Assembly (NCBI GenBank): GCA_024364735.1 | Contig: JAGFNQ010007692.1 | Location: forward strand, 19,640 to 83,639 | DNA: 64,000 nt | From: Boesenbergia rotunda | Taxonomy: Eukaryota; Streptophyta; Magnoliopsida; Zingiberales; Zingiberaceae | Direction of reading: 5' to 3' | Part shown: positions 1-11,106 of the stretch, in pieces | Layout of the letters: each line of letters begins with the position of its first letter | Numbering within the stretch: the first letter of the stretch is position 1 | The notes under the pieces: generated by a model | Seen by the model: the letters and a program-made list of their open reading frames with translations, nothing else | The model's database searches: none | What the model was told of the DNA's origin: nothing | Translations under genes and position numbers: made by a program

Positions 1-843
1 TAGACCATTTAAAAAGGCCGATTTGACATCCATTTGATATAACTTGAAACCTCGATGTGCTGCAAATGCAAGCATCAATCAAATGGATTTTAATTGTGCC
101 ATGGGAGCGTAGGTCTCATCATAATCAAGGCCTTTAACTTAACTATAGCCCTTGGCTACTAAGCGTGCCTTGTTTCTAATGATTTCTCCCTTATGGTTCA
201 ATTTATTTTTGAAGACCCATTTGGTTCCAATGATGGTGGTCTTCTTAGGTCTAGGGACTAAGTCCCAAACTTGACTCCTTTCGAATTGACTTAGTTCATC
301 TTGCATTGCAATGATCCAATCGGGATCATTTAATGCTTCATCAATTTTTCTAGGTTCAATTTCGGAGATTAGGGCAACTTCATTAGCCTCATTCCGGAAG
401 AATGATCTAGTTCTAACCCCATGATGGATGTCTCCAACAATTTGGTCTTGGGGATGACTAGAGGCTAACCTAGTTTGCCTTGGTGTTGGTGGTGCTTCTT
501 GAATGGGTTCACTAGACACAAGCTCAGCCTCAGGTTTCGGCTGATCCATGGATTGTCTAGGCTCATCGTCATCGGATTCATCACCATCAACAACATTTTG
601 ACTTTCATTCAAACTTAGTCTCCTAAGTTCGAATTGGCCTTCATCTTCTGGTTGACCATTGACTTTTGGAATTTCTTCAAATACAACATCAGAAGACTCT
701 TCAACCATTCTAGACTTCTTGTTGTAGACTCGATAGGCTTTGCTAACGAGGGAATACCCGACTAGTATCCCTTCATCAGCCTTCGCCGTGAACTTCCTAA
801 GATGATCCTTGGTGTTCAGAATGAACACCTTACAACCAAACAC
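1..843 (-). pseudogene. A1 pol: end of integrase region, linker and start of reverse transcriptase
   Basis: The frame open from 843 to 139 covers the post-integrase linker of Copia pol (short repeat-free acidic stretch with E, D and S) and the conserved opening of the RVT_2 reverse transcriptase domain, with the motifs WVFKNKLNHKGE and RLVAKGYS near its end. It stops at a TAA (139-141) where A2 has a glutamine codon, a single C-to-T type change. The next 138 bases continue the RT in the same sense and run out of the window. The polymerase would copy element RNA into DNA inside virus-like particles. This copy is inactivated by the stop and by breaks upstream. Confidence 0.88.
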
Positions 844-883
844 CCTAAGGTGTTTAACCGTAGGTGGTTTTCCAAACCAAAGT

Positions 884-1642
884 TCATGGGGAGTCTTTCC
901 TAAAAACTATGAATGAGGACCGGTTTTGCACATAGCAAGCTGTATTTACAGCTTCAGCCCATAAGTAACTCGGGAGTGAGTACTCATTAAGCATGCTACG
1001 TGCAGCCTCTTGAAGTACATGGTTCTTCCTCTCTACCACACCATTTTGTTGTGGTGTTCTAGGAGTAGAGAACTCATGTTTATAACCTCTCTCTTGACAA
1101 AATTCTAAAAACCTTTGATTTTGAAATTCACCTCCATGATCACTTCTAATTGTCTTAATTGTTAATGATTTTTCATTTTCAACTCTTCTACAAAAAGAAA
1201 TAAAAACATCTAAGGTTTGGTCCTTATATTTTAAAAAGTAGGTCCATGTATATCTAGTGAAATCATCAATGATCACAAAGCAATATCTACTTCCACTCAA
1301 TGATATGATAGTACTACAATCAAACAAATCCATGTGGAGTAAATCTAATGCAGTGGAAGTACTTACAGCGCTTTTACCTTTATGTGCAGATTTTGTTTGC
1401 TTACCCATTTGACATGCATCGCAAAGTTTATCTTTTTCATACTTGATGCTTGGTAAGCCACGAACTAGTCTCTTGTTGGCCAACTTCCGGATGTTCTTCA
1501 TGTTCACATGTGCTAGCCTCCGGTGCCAAAGGGTAGACTCTTCTTCTTTTGACATGAAACACTTAGCAAAAGCATTAGTAGCACTTTTAAATGAAACTTG
1601 ATAAATATTGTCTACTCTTGTTCCTACTAGTACCGTGTCCAA
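884..1642 (-). pseudogene. A1 integrase (GAG_pre-integrase plus catalytic core)
   Basis: The frame begins in the GAG_pre-integrase zinc-binding region (LWHRRLAHVN, then CDACQMGKQ, an HHCC-type finger around residues 39-80) and continues into the rve catalytic core. The triad can be seen as D in LLHMDLF, D in RSDHGGEF and E in GVVERKN, in normal Copia order. The enzyme inserts cDNA ends into host DNA. The frame is cut at both ends by indels relative to A2, and the end near 884 is shifted relative to the linker frame ending at 843. It lies between the protease (1655-1948) and the linker-RT part. Confidence 0.88.
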
Positions 1643-1654
1643 GGTGTCATGTTG

Positions 1655-1948
1655 TCAAACTAGACATTGACTTGGTTGAAAATCAATTGTGTAACCCATG
1701 TCACACAATTGACTGACACTTAGGAGATTAAATTTCATCCCCTTGACTAAAAGAACATTTGAGATTCTAAGACATTCAGATATTTGAATGTCTCCTATTC
1801 CTATGACCTTAAGACTACCATTGTTACCAAATGAAACATTACCTCTACTTTTCTTGTGAAGTGTGGTAAACAATGATCTATCCCCGGTCATGTGTTTGGA
1901 GCATCCACTATCAACGAACCAAGTTGATAGATGCTCCCCCTCAATCAT
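1655..1948 (-). pseudogene. A1 retropepsin-like protease
   Basis: A 97-residue open stretch with the Copia protease signature: FVDSGCSKHMTG near residue 11, the D-S-G being the catalytic aspartate motif, followed by the flap-like and hydrophobic segments ending LLSVSQLCDMGYTIDF. The protease would process the Gag-Pol polyprotein in the particle. The frame is broken after residue 97 and resumes as the integrase at 1642. The corresponding A2 region is 36829-37130. Confident family call from the D-S-G-C context and gene order. Confidence 0.88.
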
Positions 1949-2076
1949 AACCTACACAATTCGAAAAATAGAAGTTTTAGGTACCCAAACCTTGGGACCT
2001 AAAGCATCAACCAAACAAGACTTAGGCACCCATGCCTTGACAACTTTCTTTTGAACCTTGGGTGTCCTAGAATGTC

Positions 2077-3663
2077 TCATATCAGTCCTAGACATAAGAG
2101 ACACGAATGAGGGTTCTTTGGGTCGGTAACCAATACCGGCCCTATTGTAGACTGCCCTTTTTGGGCATTCAAGATCATGTCTAGGGTTTTAGAGCTAGTT
2201 GAAAACTTCTCAAGAATATTCTTGAGCCTCTCAACTTCACTCTTTAATGATTGGTTTTCTTCTACTAGCAACTCATCATGCAAACCATTTACATCCTCAA
2301 CCTTAGAGGATTTCAAATTTTCAACCTCAAGTTTCAAAGACTTAATCTCATCCTCTAAAAATTCAACATGCAAATCATCAATGTTATCATCCCTAGATAA
2401 TTTCAATTGATCAATTTCTAATTGCAATGCTTTAACCTTATTTTTTGACTTCTTAAGCATACTAGTTAAACATGCAATTGCTCTATAACACTTTTCAAGT
2501 TCGGGAGAAGTTACCTCTTCATCATCCGAAGATGATGAAGCCGCGTTTGATGAGTTGGAAGATTCATCACTGCTCTCTTGATCTCCCAATGCCATGAGTG
2601 CCACATGCCTTGTGCTCTTCTCCTCCTTCTCTTCATCGGATGAGCTTGAGGATGACTCATCCCAAGTGGCCTTCAAAGCCTTCTTCTTCTTCTTAGATTT
2701 TTCCTCTTTCGTTTTGGATCTCTCCTCCTTCTTCTTGAGTTTTGGGCATTCATTCTTGAAATGCCCTTTCCTACCACACTCAAAGCAAGAGGCATTAGTC
2801 TTATCAAGTTTAGCTTCACTAGAGTTACCTCTACTCTTGAAGCGTCGACCCCTTCTCATCATTCTTCTCACAAAGTTTGCCATCTCGGAGGATGAGGAGC
2901 CGCTGCCATCTTCTTCGGAATCGAACTCGGATTCGGAAGAGGATGAAGATAAAGAGACTTCCTTCTTCTTCTCCTTCTTCTTCTTGTTAGATCGGTCCCC
3001 TGCAACTAAGGCAATCCCCTTCTCCTTGGGGCCTTTGTTAGCCATTTCATGCAATTCCATTTCACAAAATAAATCATCTAACTTTACAATGGATAGATCC
3101 TTGGAAACTTTGTAGGCATCCACCATGGATGACCACAAAGCATTCCTTGGAAAGGCTTTCAAGACATACCTCACAAGGTCGTGATTCTCGACCTTTTCAT
3201 CAATCGAATGAAGCCCATTGAGGACTTCCTTGAACCGGCTATGGAGCTCACTTACCGTTTCATTCTCCATCATGGAGAGATTTTGGAGTTGATTGAGGAA
3301 CAAATCCCTCTTGATGATTCTTGAGTCTCGGGTGCCCTCATGGAGTTCGATGAGCTTGTTCCACAAGTCCTTTGCACTTGTGAAAGGACCAACCTTGATG
3401 AGTTGGTCTTTGTTCATGCCGCATTGTAGAGTGACAACCGCCTTCGCGTCGGCTTCACTCTTTCAAGTTTGTTCGGTAGTCCATCTCCACGACTCAAGTT
3501 CTTTGCCTTCATCATCGTTAGGAGGGGTGAATCCCTCCTTCACCGCGAACCAAGTGTTGATGTCCATCTTCAAATAATATTCCATCTTCGATCTCCAATA
3601 TTGGAAATCAGCGCCATCGAAGAATGGGGGTCGGGTGGTGGAGAAGTCTTCTCTCAACGCCAT
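2077..3663 (-). pseudogene. A1 Gag, two frames
   Basis: Capsid protein of a Sirevirus. The N-terminus (3663-3463, starting MALREDFSTTRPPFFDG) resembles the start of Copia gag proteins. A frameshift or stop near 3420-3463 separates it from a 446-residue frame (3417-2077). That frame holds the UBN2/Copia-gag core (VGPFTSAKDLWNKLIELHEG, then LNGLHSIDEKVENHDLVRY), a very acidic and Ser-rich linker, a CCHC zinc knuckle (CFECGRKGHFKNEC), and a long C-terminal coiled-coil tail with leucine and lysine heptads. The extended gag tail is typical of Sireviruses. The protein would package element RNA in cytoplasmic particles. The same start context in B (49544) supports the chosen ATG. Confidence 0.88.
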
Positions 3664-3706
3664 GGGTGTAGCTCTCGGTTGTTAATCAGCAAAATCAGAG
3701 CCCCTT

Positions 3707-3718
3707 GCTCTGATACCA
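3707..3718 (-). other. A1 primer-binding site (initiator-Met tRNA type)
   Basis: On the minus strand TGGTATCAGAGC follows the LTR end after two bases. This is the complement of the initiator methionine tRNA 3' end used by most plant Copia elements, and it fixes the LTR boundary at 3721. Confidence 0.9.
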
Positions 3719-3906
3719 CTTGTTGGAACCCGGATGGCTAGAGAGGGGGGTGAATATAGCCAATCACTTGGACTTATACACTAATCGAATTTCTGCACTC
3801 AGAGTTGTTAGTAGCACAGCGGAAGTTGCAAGAACAGAGTATGCAGAAAAACAGAAGACAAAAGCAAAACAACACAACTAGCAAGGTTGCTAACAAGGAG
3901 GGTTTA

Positions 3907-3939
3907 CAAGGTTCGGGGATAACTTGCCCCTACTCCTTG
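3907..3939 (-). ncRNA. U5 stem-loop, A family
   Basis: In element sense the RNA reads CAAGG-AGTA-GGGG-loop-CCCC-GAA-CCTTG: an outer 5-bp stem, an AGTA/GAA internal loop and an inner 4-bp stem. Same element as 45396-45428. Other Sirevirus LTRs here have the same shape with compensating bases. Predicted structure only. Confidence 0.55.
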
Positions 3940-4651
3940 GCATGCCCGTAAGGTGGGCGATCCCTTGATCGTCAGCAGATCAAGCCCCGGTTAACACCGG
4001 ATAGAAGACAACCTCCTTCTCGGTGGAGAAACCTCTCCACAACGTTTCAATCACAGATGTATGTTTAAGCACAATGAAACAACAAGAAAGATCTTACTCA
4101 GCACTAGCAAAGGCAAGAACACAGCAAGCTCCCTTAGAGCTCCACCCAGCGACGATCTCAAGCAAGAGCCTTCTCCTCGTGTCTTCTCGCTGTTGGACTC
4201 GGAGCTTCTTGTTCCCTCCTTCAAGCGCACAAGTAATGAATGGTTGCTTCACAGATTGCAGTAGTTTGCTCAAGATGTTGAAAACTTCAGTACGCGCAAG
4301 CCAGTCATGGAGAACTCAAAGGCGCAGCAAGCACTCAATGCGTGAACACTTGAACTCTACTTGAACGAAGCCTCCTTCTGCCCTTTTGTTTCTCCACTCA
4401 GCATCAAGTGACACCATCTCCTGCAGCCTCCAGCTGCTTCCCTGCCAACACTAGCTACCATTGAGCTCTCCCTGGACTTCCTGAGCCTCCCTCAACCAAG
4501 CTCCAGTCAGCAACTCCAGTCTGCAGCTCCAGCCGTTGTAACCTGAGATGGAAAACGGACAAACCTGCTCCAAGGAAAGCCTCCATTAACTTCTCCTTGA
4601 GTGTTTGAATCCTCCCCTGTCATCTGCAGCTTAATCAGAGTGTTAGAGCAG

Positions 4652-4656
4652 CATAT
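4652..4656. repeat. Target-site duplication of element C, left copy
   Basis: catat, repeated at 15985-15989 just outside the other end of element C. It proves that C inserted into the A1 LTR. Confidence 0.93.
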
Positions 4657-6989
4657 TGATAGACCCAAACTAGATGTCACGAAAGTGGGTCTCAAATTTA
4701 GAATATATATAAATGCTGGAAACCCTTTTTGCAATCAAAATATAAAAATGTAGTAAAGGGGCCACAGGTCATATTTTTCCTAGGGACTAGTTGAGGTTGT
4801 TTGATTCGAGCTCGAGTTTATGTGTCGTTAAGTGTTTTGGGTTTCAAGCGAGAATTGGAATTGGTTTTGATTAAAAACGGCAATGCAATGGGAATAAAGG
4901 CAACTTAACCAAATTAACTAAGCAAGGAAATGCAAACTAGATGCCAAGTAAATATATGAACAGCTAATGCAAAGGTAGTGCCGAAACTCCTCTTGCTACC
5001 AAATGCAAGCAACTAAAAGCTCCTATGCCGAAATAGGAATTGGAATTCAGAAACTAATTGGTTGTAACACAAACTAACTTCAAGCATCCTCTTTACATTC
5101 AAGGTAGCATTTAACTTGATACCGAAACTGATTTGTGATACACAGTAAAGAAATTGAAACAACTTGATACAAGGAAAATTGAACCTTAATACTGAAAGAA
5201 GAAATCCAGATTTGAATGACTCCAACTGCAGCAACTACAACTGAAATTGGCAGAATTGAATTGAGTTGCAGAATTGAAAAACTGAAACTGACAGAATTGG
5301 AATTCGATTCGATCGAGCTGATACAAACGCAAAAGTTAATACTAAATCTTTGTAAATTACCCCAGCTACAAGGTATAAATGCAGGAGAAGACTAACATCT
5401 ACTGGAGACCAAGTTCAGATGCTGAAAAAGAGGCTGATACGCAGGTTTGTAGAGCAGAAACGCAGGAGTTCAGAACTTATGTGCAGAAATGCAGCTTCTA
5501 ATTAATTTCGAAGACAACAAACAACTAAAATCAAGTTCACAATTCTAATATTCGAAAACGATTCAGAAAAGCTAGGTTTATGGCTGCGAAATTCAAAATC
5601 AAATACTGAAACTTTCAGACACTGGATTGATACGCAGAAAACAGGCTCAGAAAACTGATACGCAAGGAAGAAATGGCACGCAAGCAATGATTTGTGAAAC
5701 AAACTGAAATTTAATCTAATTGCTCACTAACAGGCTTCCATCTAATACTATTGCAGAATTGAAACTAATTGAAGCATGACAAATCCGAAAACTAAACTTA
5801 ATAAGCTGGAAATTGCAGAAACAGGGTAAGAAACTGATACGCAGCTACCTTAAGTTGATACACAAGCGACAAACAAGACATAAACTGAAATAAAAAGCAA
5901 TTATCCACTGAACACATTCCCTAGCTATTAAACTTGCAAAATGAAACGCAATTGAAGCTAAAACAATTCAGAAAACAAATTCAATCAGCAGATACGCAAA
6001 ATTCAGTAATGGACAGAATTCAGAAATGAAACTACAGCTTTAGAACTGAAAATTCCTATTGAAACTAATCCTCAATCCCTTCTTGAGCTCAGATTCTTCT
6101 TGCCGTCACACAAGAGTAAGCCTCGAACCCGTAAGCTTCACAGATTGCCGGCAATCAAACTCTGCAAATCGATCCAACTATAACTCTGTTTCTGGGCAGT
6201 TTGGAGCTGGGACCTTCACAGAGTCTTCATCCCGATGATCTAGAATCTGATCAAATGAAGAAATCGAGTGGTCGCGCCCTTGAAATGGAGAAAACTGGAA
6301 GAGACGATGAAGAACTACTAAAGAAATCGAGCTGCGGCGAAGAACTTGGCGAAGACGCGACAAGGCTGAAGGCTGTGGAGAATTTGATTAAGTACTTAGC
6401 ATTGGATAGCCAGATCAATTTGAGAAAATCCAACGGCTGATCTTGCTTTGATTTAATCCAAACTTTGATAATGATGATCAAGGGTCAGGATCTGCTTCGT
6501 GGTAGCTCGGATCCTCCAGATGTGCAACGGATGGTCCAGATCAACCTAATCTTTGAATGGACGATCTAGAACCCTCTGAGCTTGATCCAACGGTTGAATG
6601 AGCTCTGATTGGGGTGAAACCTTCAGATCTTGATCAGAGTACTTGATCAGCCCTAACCCTAGCTCGGATTGCTTCAGATGGTTCCGGATGACTCAGATCT
6701 AGCCGCTTTTGAATCGGGCGACCCAGATTAATCCGAAGCTTGATAACTCGATCTGGGTCCTCTTCTGACTCAAGTTTGACCCAGTATGCCCTAGGTCCAT
6801 GATCCTTCATGCCTACAAAAATAGATCAAAAATTCAGTGGCCAAATAATCCAGATATATACAAATTTGCAATTAAGTCCAAAATAGTAATAATTTCTAGA
6901 ACCTAGGGTAAATTCACAATTAAGCAAGAAAAATATGGGTCAAACTTGGATTTTAGCAACTAAAATAATCAACAAAATGGTACTTATCA
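4657..6989 (-). repeat. Element C 3' LTR
   Basis: The 2333-bp LTR, boundaries fixed by the TG...CA ends, the adjacent TSD and the PPT at 6990. No gene is seen in it. Open frames on either strand are short and without recognisable domains. The part from about 5300 to 6000 repeats the short motif GATACGCA many times. The upstream third (6200-6790) contains several short GATC-rich stretches. Confidence 0.92.
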
Positions 6990-7006
6990 ACTCCCCCACA
7001 CTTAAG
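6990..7006 (-). other. Element C polypurine tract (terminal)
   Basis: On the minus strand TTAAGTGTGGGGGAGT directly precedes the 3' LTR start TGATAAGT. This is the RNase H-resistant primer for plus-strand DNA. Upstream lies a CGAGACG motif that also precedes the internal copy at 8854-8884 and the PPT of element D. Confidence 0.85.
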
Positions 7007-9567
7007 CTTGAGCGTCTCGCGAAACCACTAAGTATGTATCCCCTAGATTTTCTTAAGCATAATTAGAAGCAAATGAAAAGAAATTACCTAGGGTCGTCAA
7101 TTCTCATAAATCTAAGCTCTATGGATTAGTATCTTGTCCTTAAATCAACAACTTAGCCTTTTCATCTTTCATGAGTCATTGAGATGAATTTAACTCACTA
7201 GCCTTTCATGGGAAGTTTTGGTGGCTCTCTCCTTAAGTTCTAAGTTGATGATGGAAGTAGAGCTCACTCAAACACACATGCTTCTTGCACTACCATAGGC
7301 TTTCTTATTATCTAATCTCCATCATTATTCATGATTAGGATCAACATCTACGAAAACAAGTGAAAACATGGAAAATGGTAACAAATGGAATAAAAGCCAA
7401 GAAAATGGAAAAACTGATAAAGTGGGAGACTTGGTTGCTCAAGAATGTTTCCAATGCACTTTACTTCTCTTTACAGTCCTCTAGTGATATCAAAAGTGTG
7501 ATGGAGTGAGGCTATGGCAATGCTCTTCAAGAATTTGATAAAAAGCCCTCATTAGTTCCTTTGTGCCAATTTTCCAACTTGCTTGCCAACTTTGCTTGCT
7601 TCTCTTTTCTCATTCTTCTTTTTCTTCTTTCTTTCTTGTAAAGTCAGAAATGAAATGGAATAAAGATTGGACTCGGATGAGAAAAATTGCAATGCCAAAA
7701 CTCCAATTGTGCCATTTTGCTTCTTCCTTCTCTTCTTCTCTTTTTTTTCGAACTGTTTTCCTTTCTTTTTTTTCTACTCTCAAGTCTTCTAATGGAGCAT
7801 TTCAGATCAGAGTTTGTATCAGAGAACATCTGATATCAAGTAAAATAGATACTCAACATACAACTTTCACTAAACAACCCTTGCAACTCGCTCTTGATAC
7901 ACCTCCTTCAAGTTGGCACATTTCGATTGCAATTTGTTTCTTTCTCTTTTCTTTTTTTTTTGTTGTAGCTCCACGGTATATTCCTTGCCATTCTCTGATT
8001 TCTCAAACAATTAACATCAATAGAAGCTTGCATCGAATGGAAAGTGAAGAATTAAATGCTCACTTGGTATTTCGGCACTGCACTACAATTCCTTCAATAG
8101 CACTTCATTTCTGATTTCATTCAGCAGTTCAAATTCTGCTCCCAAGAAGTTTAGTCCAATTAAAATCACTCTGAAAATTCTGTGTCCATTCAGCACTGCA
8201 TTGAGACCTTACAATTCTGTTCTAATCTGGACCAAATTTAAGTCCAAGTTGATACCAAACTTGTGCAGAAATTTCTTGCATGAAACACTACCAATCTGAT
8301 TTTTTTTTCTTTAAGATTCAACTTCAGCTCTTCAACGGATTTCCTTTCAGCACCTTGCAGCTTCCATGTCATTTCAGCAGCTCCATGTCAGCACTCGACA
8401 AATTCCAGTTTTTCTCTCAACGTTTCTGATTTTACAGCCAAGAAAACATCAATTCAGCTTCATATCAGCTTTGTTCAGCCTTTATTCAGCCTTACTTCAG
8501 ACTTTCTGATTTTCACAGCTGAGATTCAACTTCTAACATGTTGTTTCTGAAATTACAGCCAATGTATAGCTGCAATTCTTTTGGCCGAAACATGCTCCTT
8601 CTCAAAAAAAAAAAAAATTCTTTATGGCACTGATTTTTTTTCTTTGAAATGGTGCAGATTTTTTTCTTTGCTTGCCACTTAAATCTTTAAAGTATGATAG
8701 GGAATCTAGATCTCAAATTGCTTCCATCTCTCTTGCTCATTCTTGACATCAACTCACTCAAAATGTAATTGTTTCCATCCTTCCATTGAAAATTTTTTTT
8801 TTCTTTTGGATCGAAATGCCTTCTTGATACAAAACTTTTCCAAAACACTAATCACTCCCCCACACTTAATTCTTTGTCCGTCTCGGGCAAAGTAGCATTA
8901 AGAAACATTTCAACCAAACAAGTCCAAAGATAAGTGTGGTTAAGAGTAGAAAATATGGAAAGGAAAATAGAATAATCATGCTTATTTCCAAAAATTGATA
9001 TGGAATGGGGAAACAAATTGTCTAGCCTCTATAGATGTGATCTAATCATTGAAATATGGTTTTGAAAGAATCCTAAGCAAGTTCTAGAGTACAATAACAT
9101 ATGTGTGTCACAAATATAAGGCTAATTCTCACTAGGCAAAAATAATTCATCTCAAGTCCTCAATTAAGAATCTAAAACTAAGTAGTACTCAAGCATCCAA
9201 GATTTCATCCATTAGCTCAAATCTCAAGTTTTAACAACCAAATTTAATTTATTTTCAAAAGACTCTAAAATGCTATGGAGATAACCTAGAGGGATACATT
9301 TATTCCTAATCATGCAAGAAATAAATTTCCAAGAAAACTAAAATGGTATCTACAATGACTCCTAGTCATTCTACTCTACTCATGCAATTATTAGCAAGGA
9401 CTCAATTTAAAAGTGAAAAATGCAATAAAGGAAAATGCAAGAAAGAACAAACTCTCCTTTATTTCTGGCGGTCGGAGTCTATCAAGAAACAGCCTCCATC
9501 GTGGTAGTGGAGGAGTAGGGATAGCTGAGAGAGTTAGGACTCCCCCACACTTGGACTTTACAGCAAA
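7007..9567 (-). other. Element C post-ORF spacer with two further PPT-like motifs
   Basis: No convincing coding region. In element sense the spacer carries PPT-like motifs just after the ORF (9540-9554) and at 8854-8868, followed by a purine-rich stretch (the pyrimidine-rich top strand around 7560-8010 and 8580-8820). Element D has the same order: ORF end, PPT-like motif, second PPT-like motif, and A/G-rich DNA near the second motif, then the terminal PPT. Function unknown. Confidence 0.7.
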
Positions 9568-11094
9568 CTATTCAGGTGGCCGAAGGTTATTTAGATACAA
9601 GACCCATGTAAGAGGTGGAGTGCTTCGAATCAAAGTAAAATCATCTCCTCCCTCTTTATTCATTTTGGAACACCTTCCAGGAGGTTTGAGTCTGTTCAGA
9701 TGAAGCACCCACTCCAGAAGTCTTCTAGACCCTACAAAACCATGTAATACCTTTCTCATGCGTGTAGGGTAAGATAAAAGTGTAATATCATCAATCTCTA
9801 CATAAAATGTATCCAAAAATGCATCACATCTAATAAAATCAATTTTTGACACCTCAAAGAATTTTTCACAATTAATATCCATCAAAGATGTATCAAGCAA
9901 TGCATTGCAACCTATGAAATCAATTTGAGGTACCTCAATAATTTTTTCACACTCAACCTCAGCATAAGATATAGCAATAGATTCATCACAATAAACAACA
10001 TCAATTTCAGGCAGTTCTAAAAATTTCCTACAATCCATATTCACAAAAGATGTATCAAACAATGTATCACAACAAATGAAATCAAATTTAGGTGCCTCCA
10101 TAAGTTTTTCACATTCAAATTCAGCATAATATATAGCAAGAGATTCATCAAAATAAACAACATCAATTTCAGGCACCTCCAAAAATTTTTCACAATCAGT
10201 TTCTATATAAGGTATATCAATAAATGTGTCACAATGAATAAAATCAAGCCTGGGTGCCTCTATGACATTTTCATCATTATTCTTCACAAAAAATGTATCA
10301 AGACATGCTTCACATGCAATTTTAGACACCTCTCTGAAATTTTCTAAAAGAAAAGGAGAAATACTTACCTGATCGTGCTCAAGTTCTGGTGGACACTCAG
10401 CTGGAATAGGTGATCCTTGGGTTCTTGCTCTCATCATGCAAGTCCCTACACTTTCTTGCTTGTCCTCTGAATTTCCTAATGTTGGTGGTCCCTGGGGCTC
10501 TGTACAATCCCCTACACCTGTAGAATCATCTCCTGTGCATGCTTCTTCAGTAATATCTGCAGCAATCTCATTAGAAAGATTAGGACTATCAATAGCAATA
10601 TCACAAAATGAAAGATAAGAATAGTCCTGTAAAGTTTCAGTTTCAAATTCAAGGCTGTGACATGCTTTTCCGTTCATCTCCTCTAATGCCTTCACAACTG
10701 ATGCATCTTCAGCCTTCTCTGGAATCAAATCTCCTCCCACTATGTCAAATGCAACCTCATTAGCAATTAACTGTGCCTCAACAGTCTCATCTGTGGTGCC
10801 CACGCTCATGATTGAGTGATCTCCCCTAGGGTCCTTCATGGCATCGAAAATGCTAAACTGGACTACTGTGTCTCCCACCTCCATCGAAAGTGTGCCAGCA
10901 TAAACATCAATCTTTGTTCTGGCAGTCTTCAGAAAAGGCCTTCCAAGGATAAGTGGGGATCTATGTGCAAGATATTCTCCTTCCATGTCTAGAATGTAGA
11001 AGTCTGCAGGGAAAATCAACTCTTTCACTTTAACCAAAACATCTTCAATAACTCCTGCCGGGCGAGTCTGGCTTCTATCTGCTAGCTGAATCAC
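9568..11094 (-). CDS. Element C protease C-terminal half fused to an acidic 27-residue-repeat protein
   Basis: 508 open codons on the minus strand. The first 80 or so residues complete an Athila-type retropepsin (PADFYILDME, then LILGRPFLKTARTKIDV). A linker contains the motif GVGDCTEPQG. Then, about 9790-10330, come at least six tandem 27-residue units of the type CEKFxEVPxIDFIxCDxxxDT, in which two variants alternate (IDFI-CD-DT and IDVVY-DES-AIxYAE). The C-terminus (GSRRLLEWVLHLNRL...PPE) is shared with element D. RT, RNase H and IN would normally follow the protease; here this acidic repeat stands instead. It is read in frame with the preceding protease half except for one TAG at 11107-11109. 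I recognise no family for the repeat domain. Confidence 0.8.
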   Translation of the reverse strand: MIQLADRSQTRPAGVIEDVLVKVKELIFPADFYILDMEGEYLAHRSPLILGRPFLKTARTKIDVYAGTLSMEVGDTVVQFSIFDAMKDPRGDHSIMSVGTTDETVEAQLIANEVAFDIVGGDLIPEKAEDASVVKALEEMNGKACHSLEFETETLQDYSYLSFCDIAIDSPNLSNEIAADITEEACTGDDSTGVGDCTEPQGPPTLGNSEDKQESVGTCMMRARTQGSPIPAECPPELEHDQVSISPFLLENFREVSKIACEACLDTFFVKNNDENVIEAPRLDFIHCDTFIDIPYIETDCEKFLEVPEIDVVYFDESLAIYYAEFECEKLMEAPKFDFICCDTLFDTSFVNMDCRKFLELPEIDVVYCDESIAISYAEVECEKIIEVPQIDFIGCNALLDTSLMDINCEKFFEVSKIDFIRCDAFLDTFYVEIDDITLLSYPTRMRKVLHGFVGSRRLLEWVLHLNRLKPPGRCSKMNKEGGDDFTLIRSTPPLTWVLYLNNLRPPE

Positions 11095-11106
11095 AACTCC
11101 AGTGGG

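Larger units (their letters stand above)
3721..4656 (-). repeat. A1 5' LTR, downstream (U5 side) part
   Basis: The 3' part of the 5' LTR in element sense. It ends (at 3721) in the CAACA terminus after the Sirevirus-type polyC signal (TTCACCCCCC reversed, near 3748). It contains the stem-loop described at 3907-3939. It matches 44690-45618 of A2 and is cut at 4656 by the insertion of element C. Confidence 0.9.

Noticed and set aside
2594..3115. 173-codon plus-strand frame
   Set aside because: Antisense to the Ser/Glu/Lys-rich part of A1 gag; Ser/Phe-rich shadow without domain.
7563..8114. 183-codon plus-strand frame
   Set aside because: Ser/Phe-rich translation of the pyrimidine-rich strand of the C spacer, antisense to the element; no domain.
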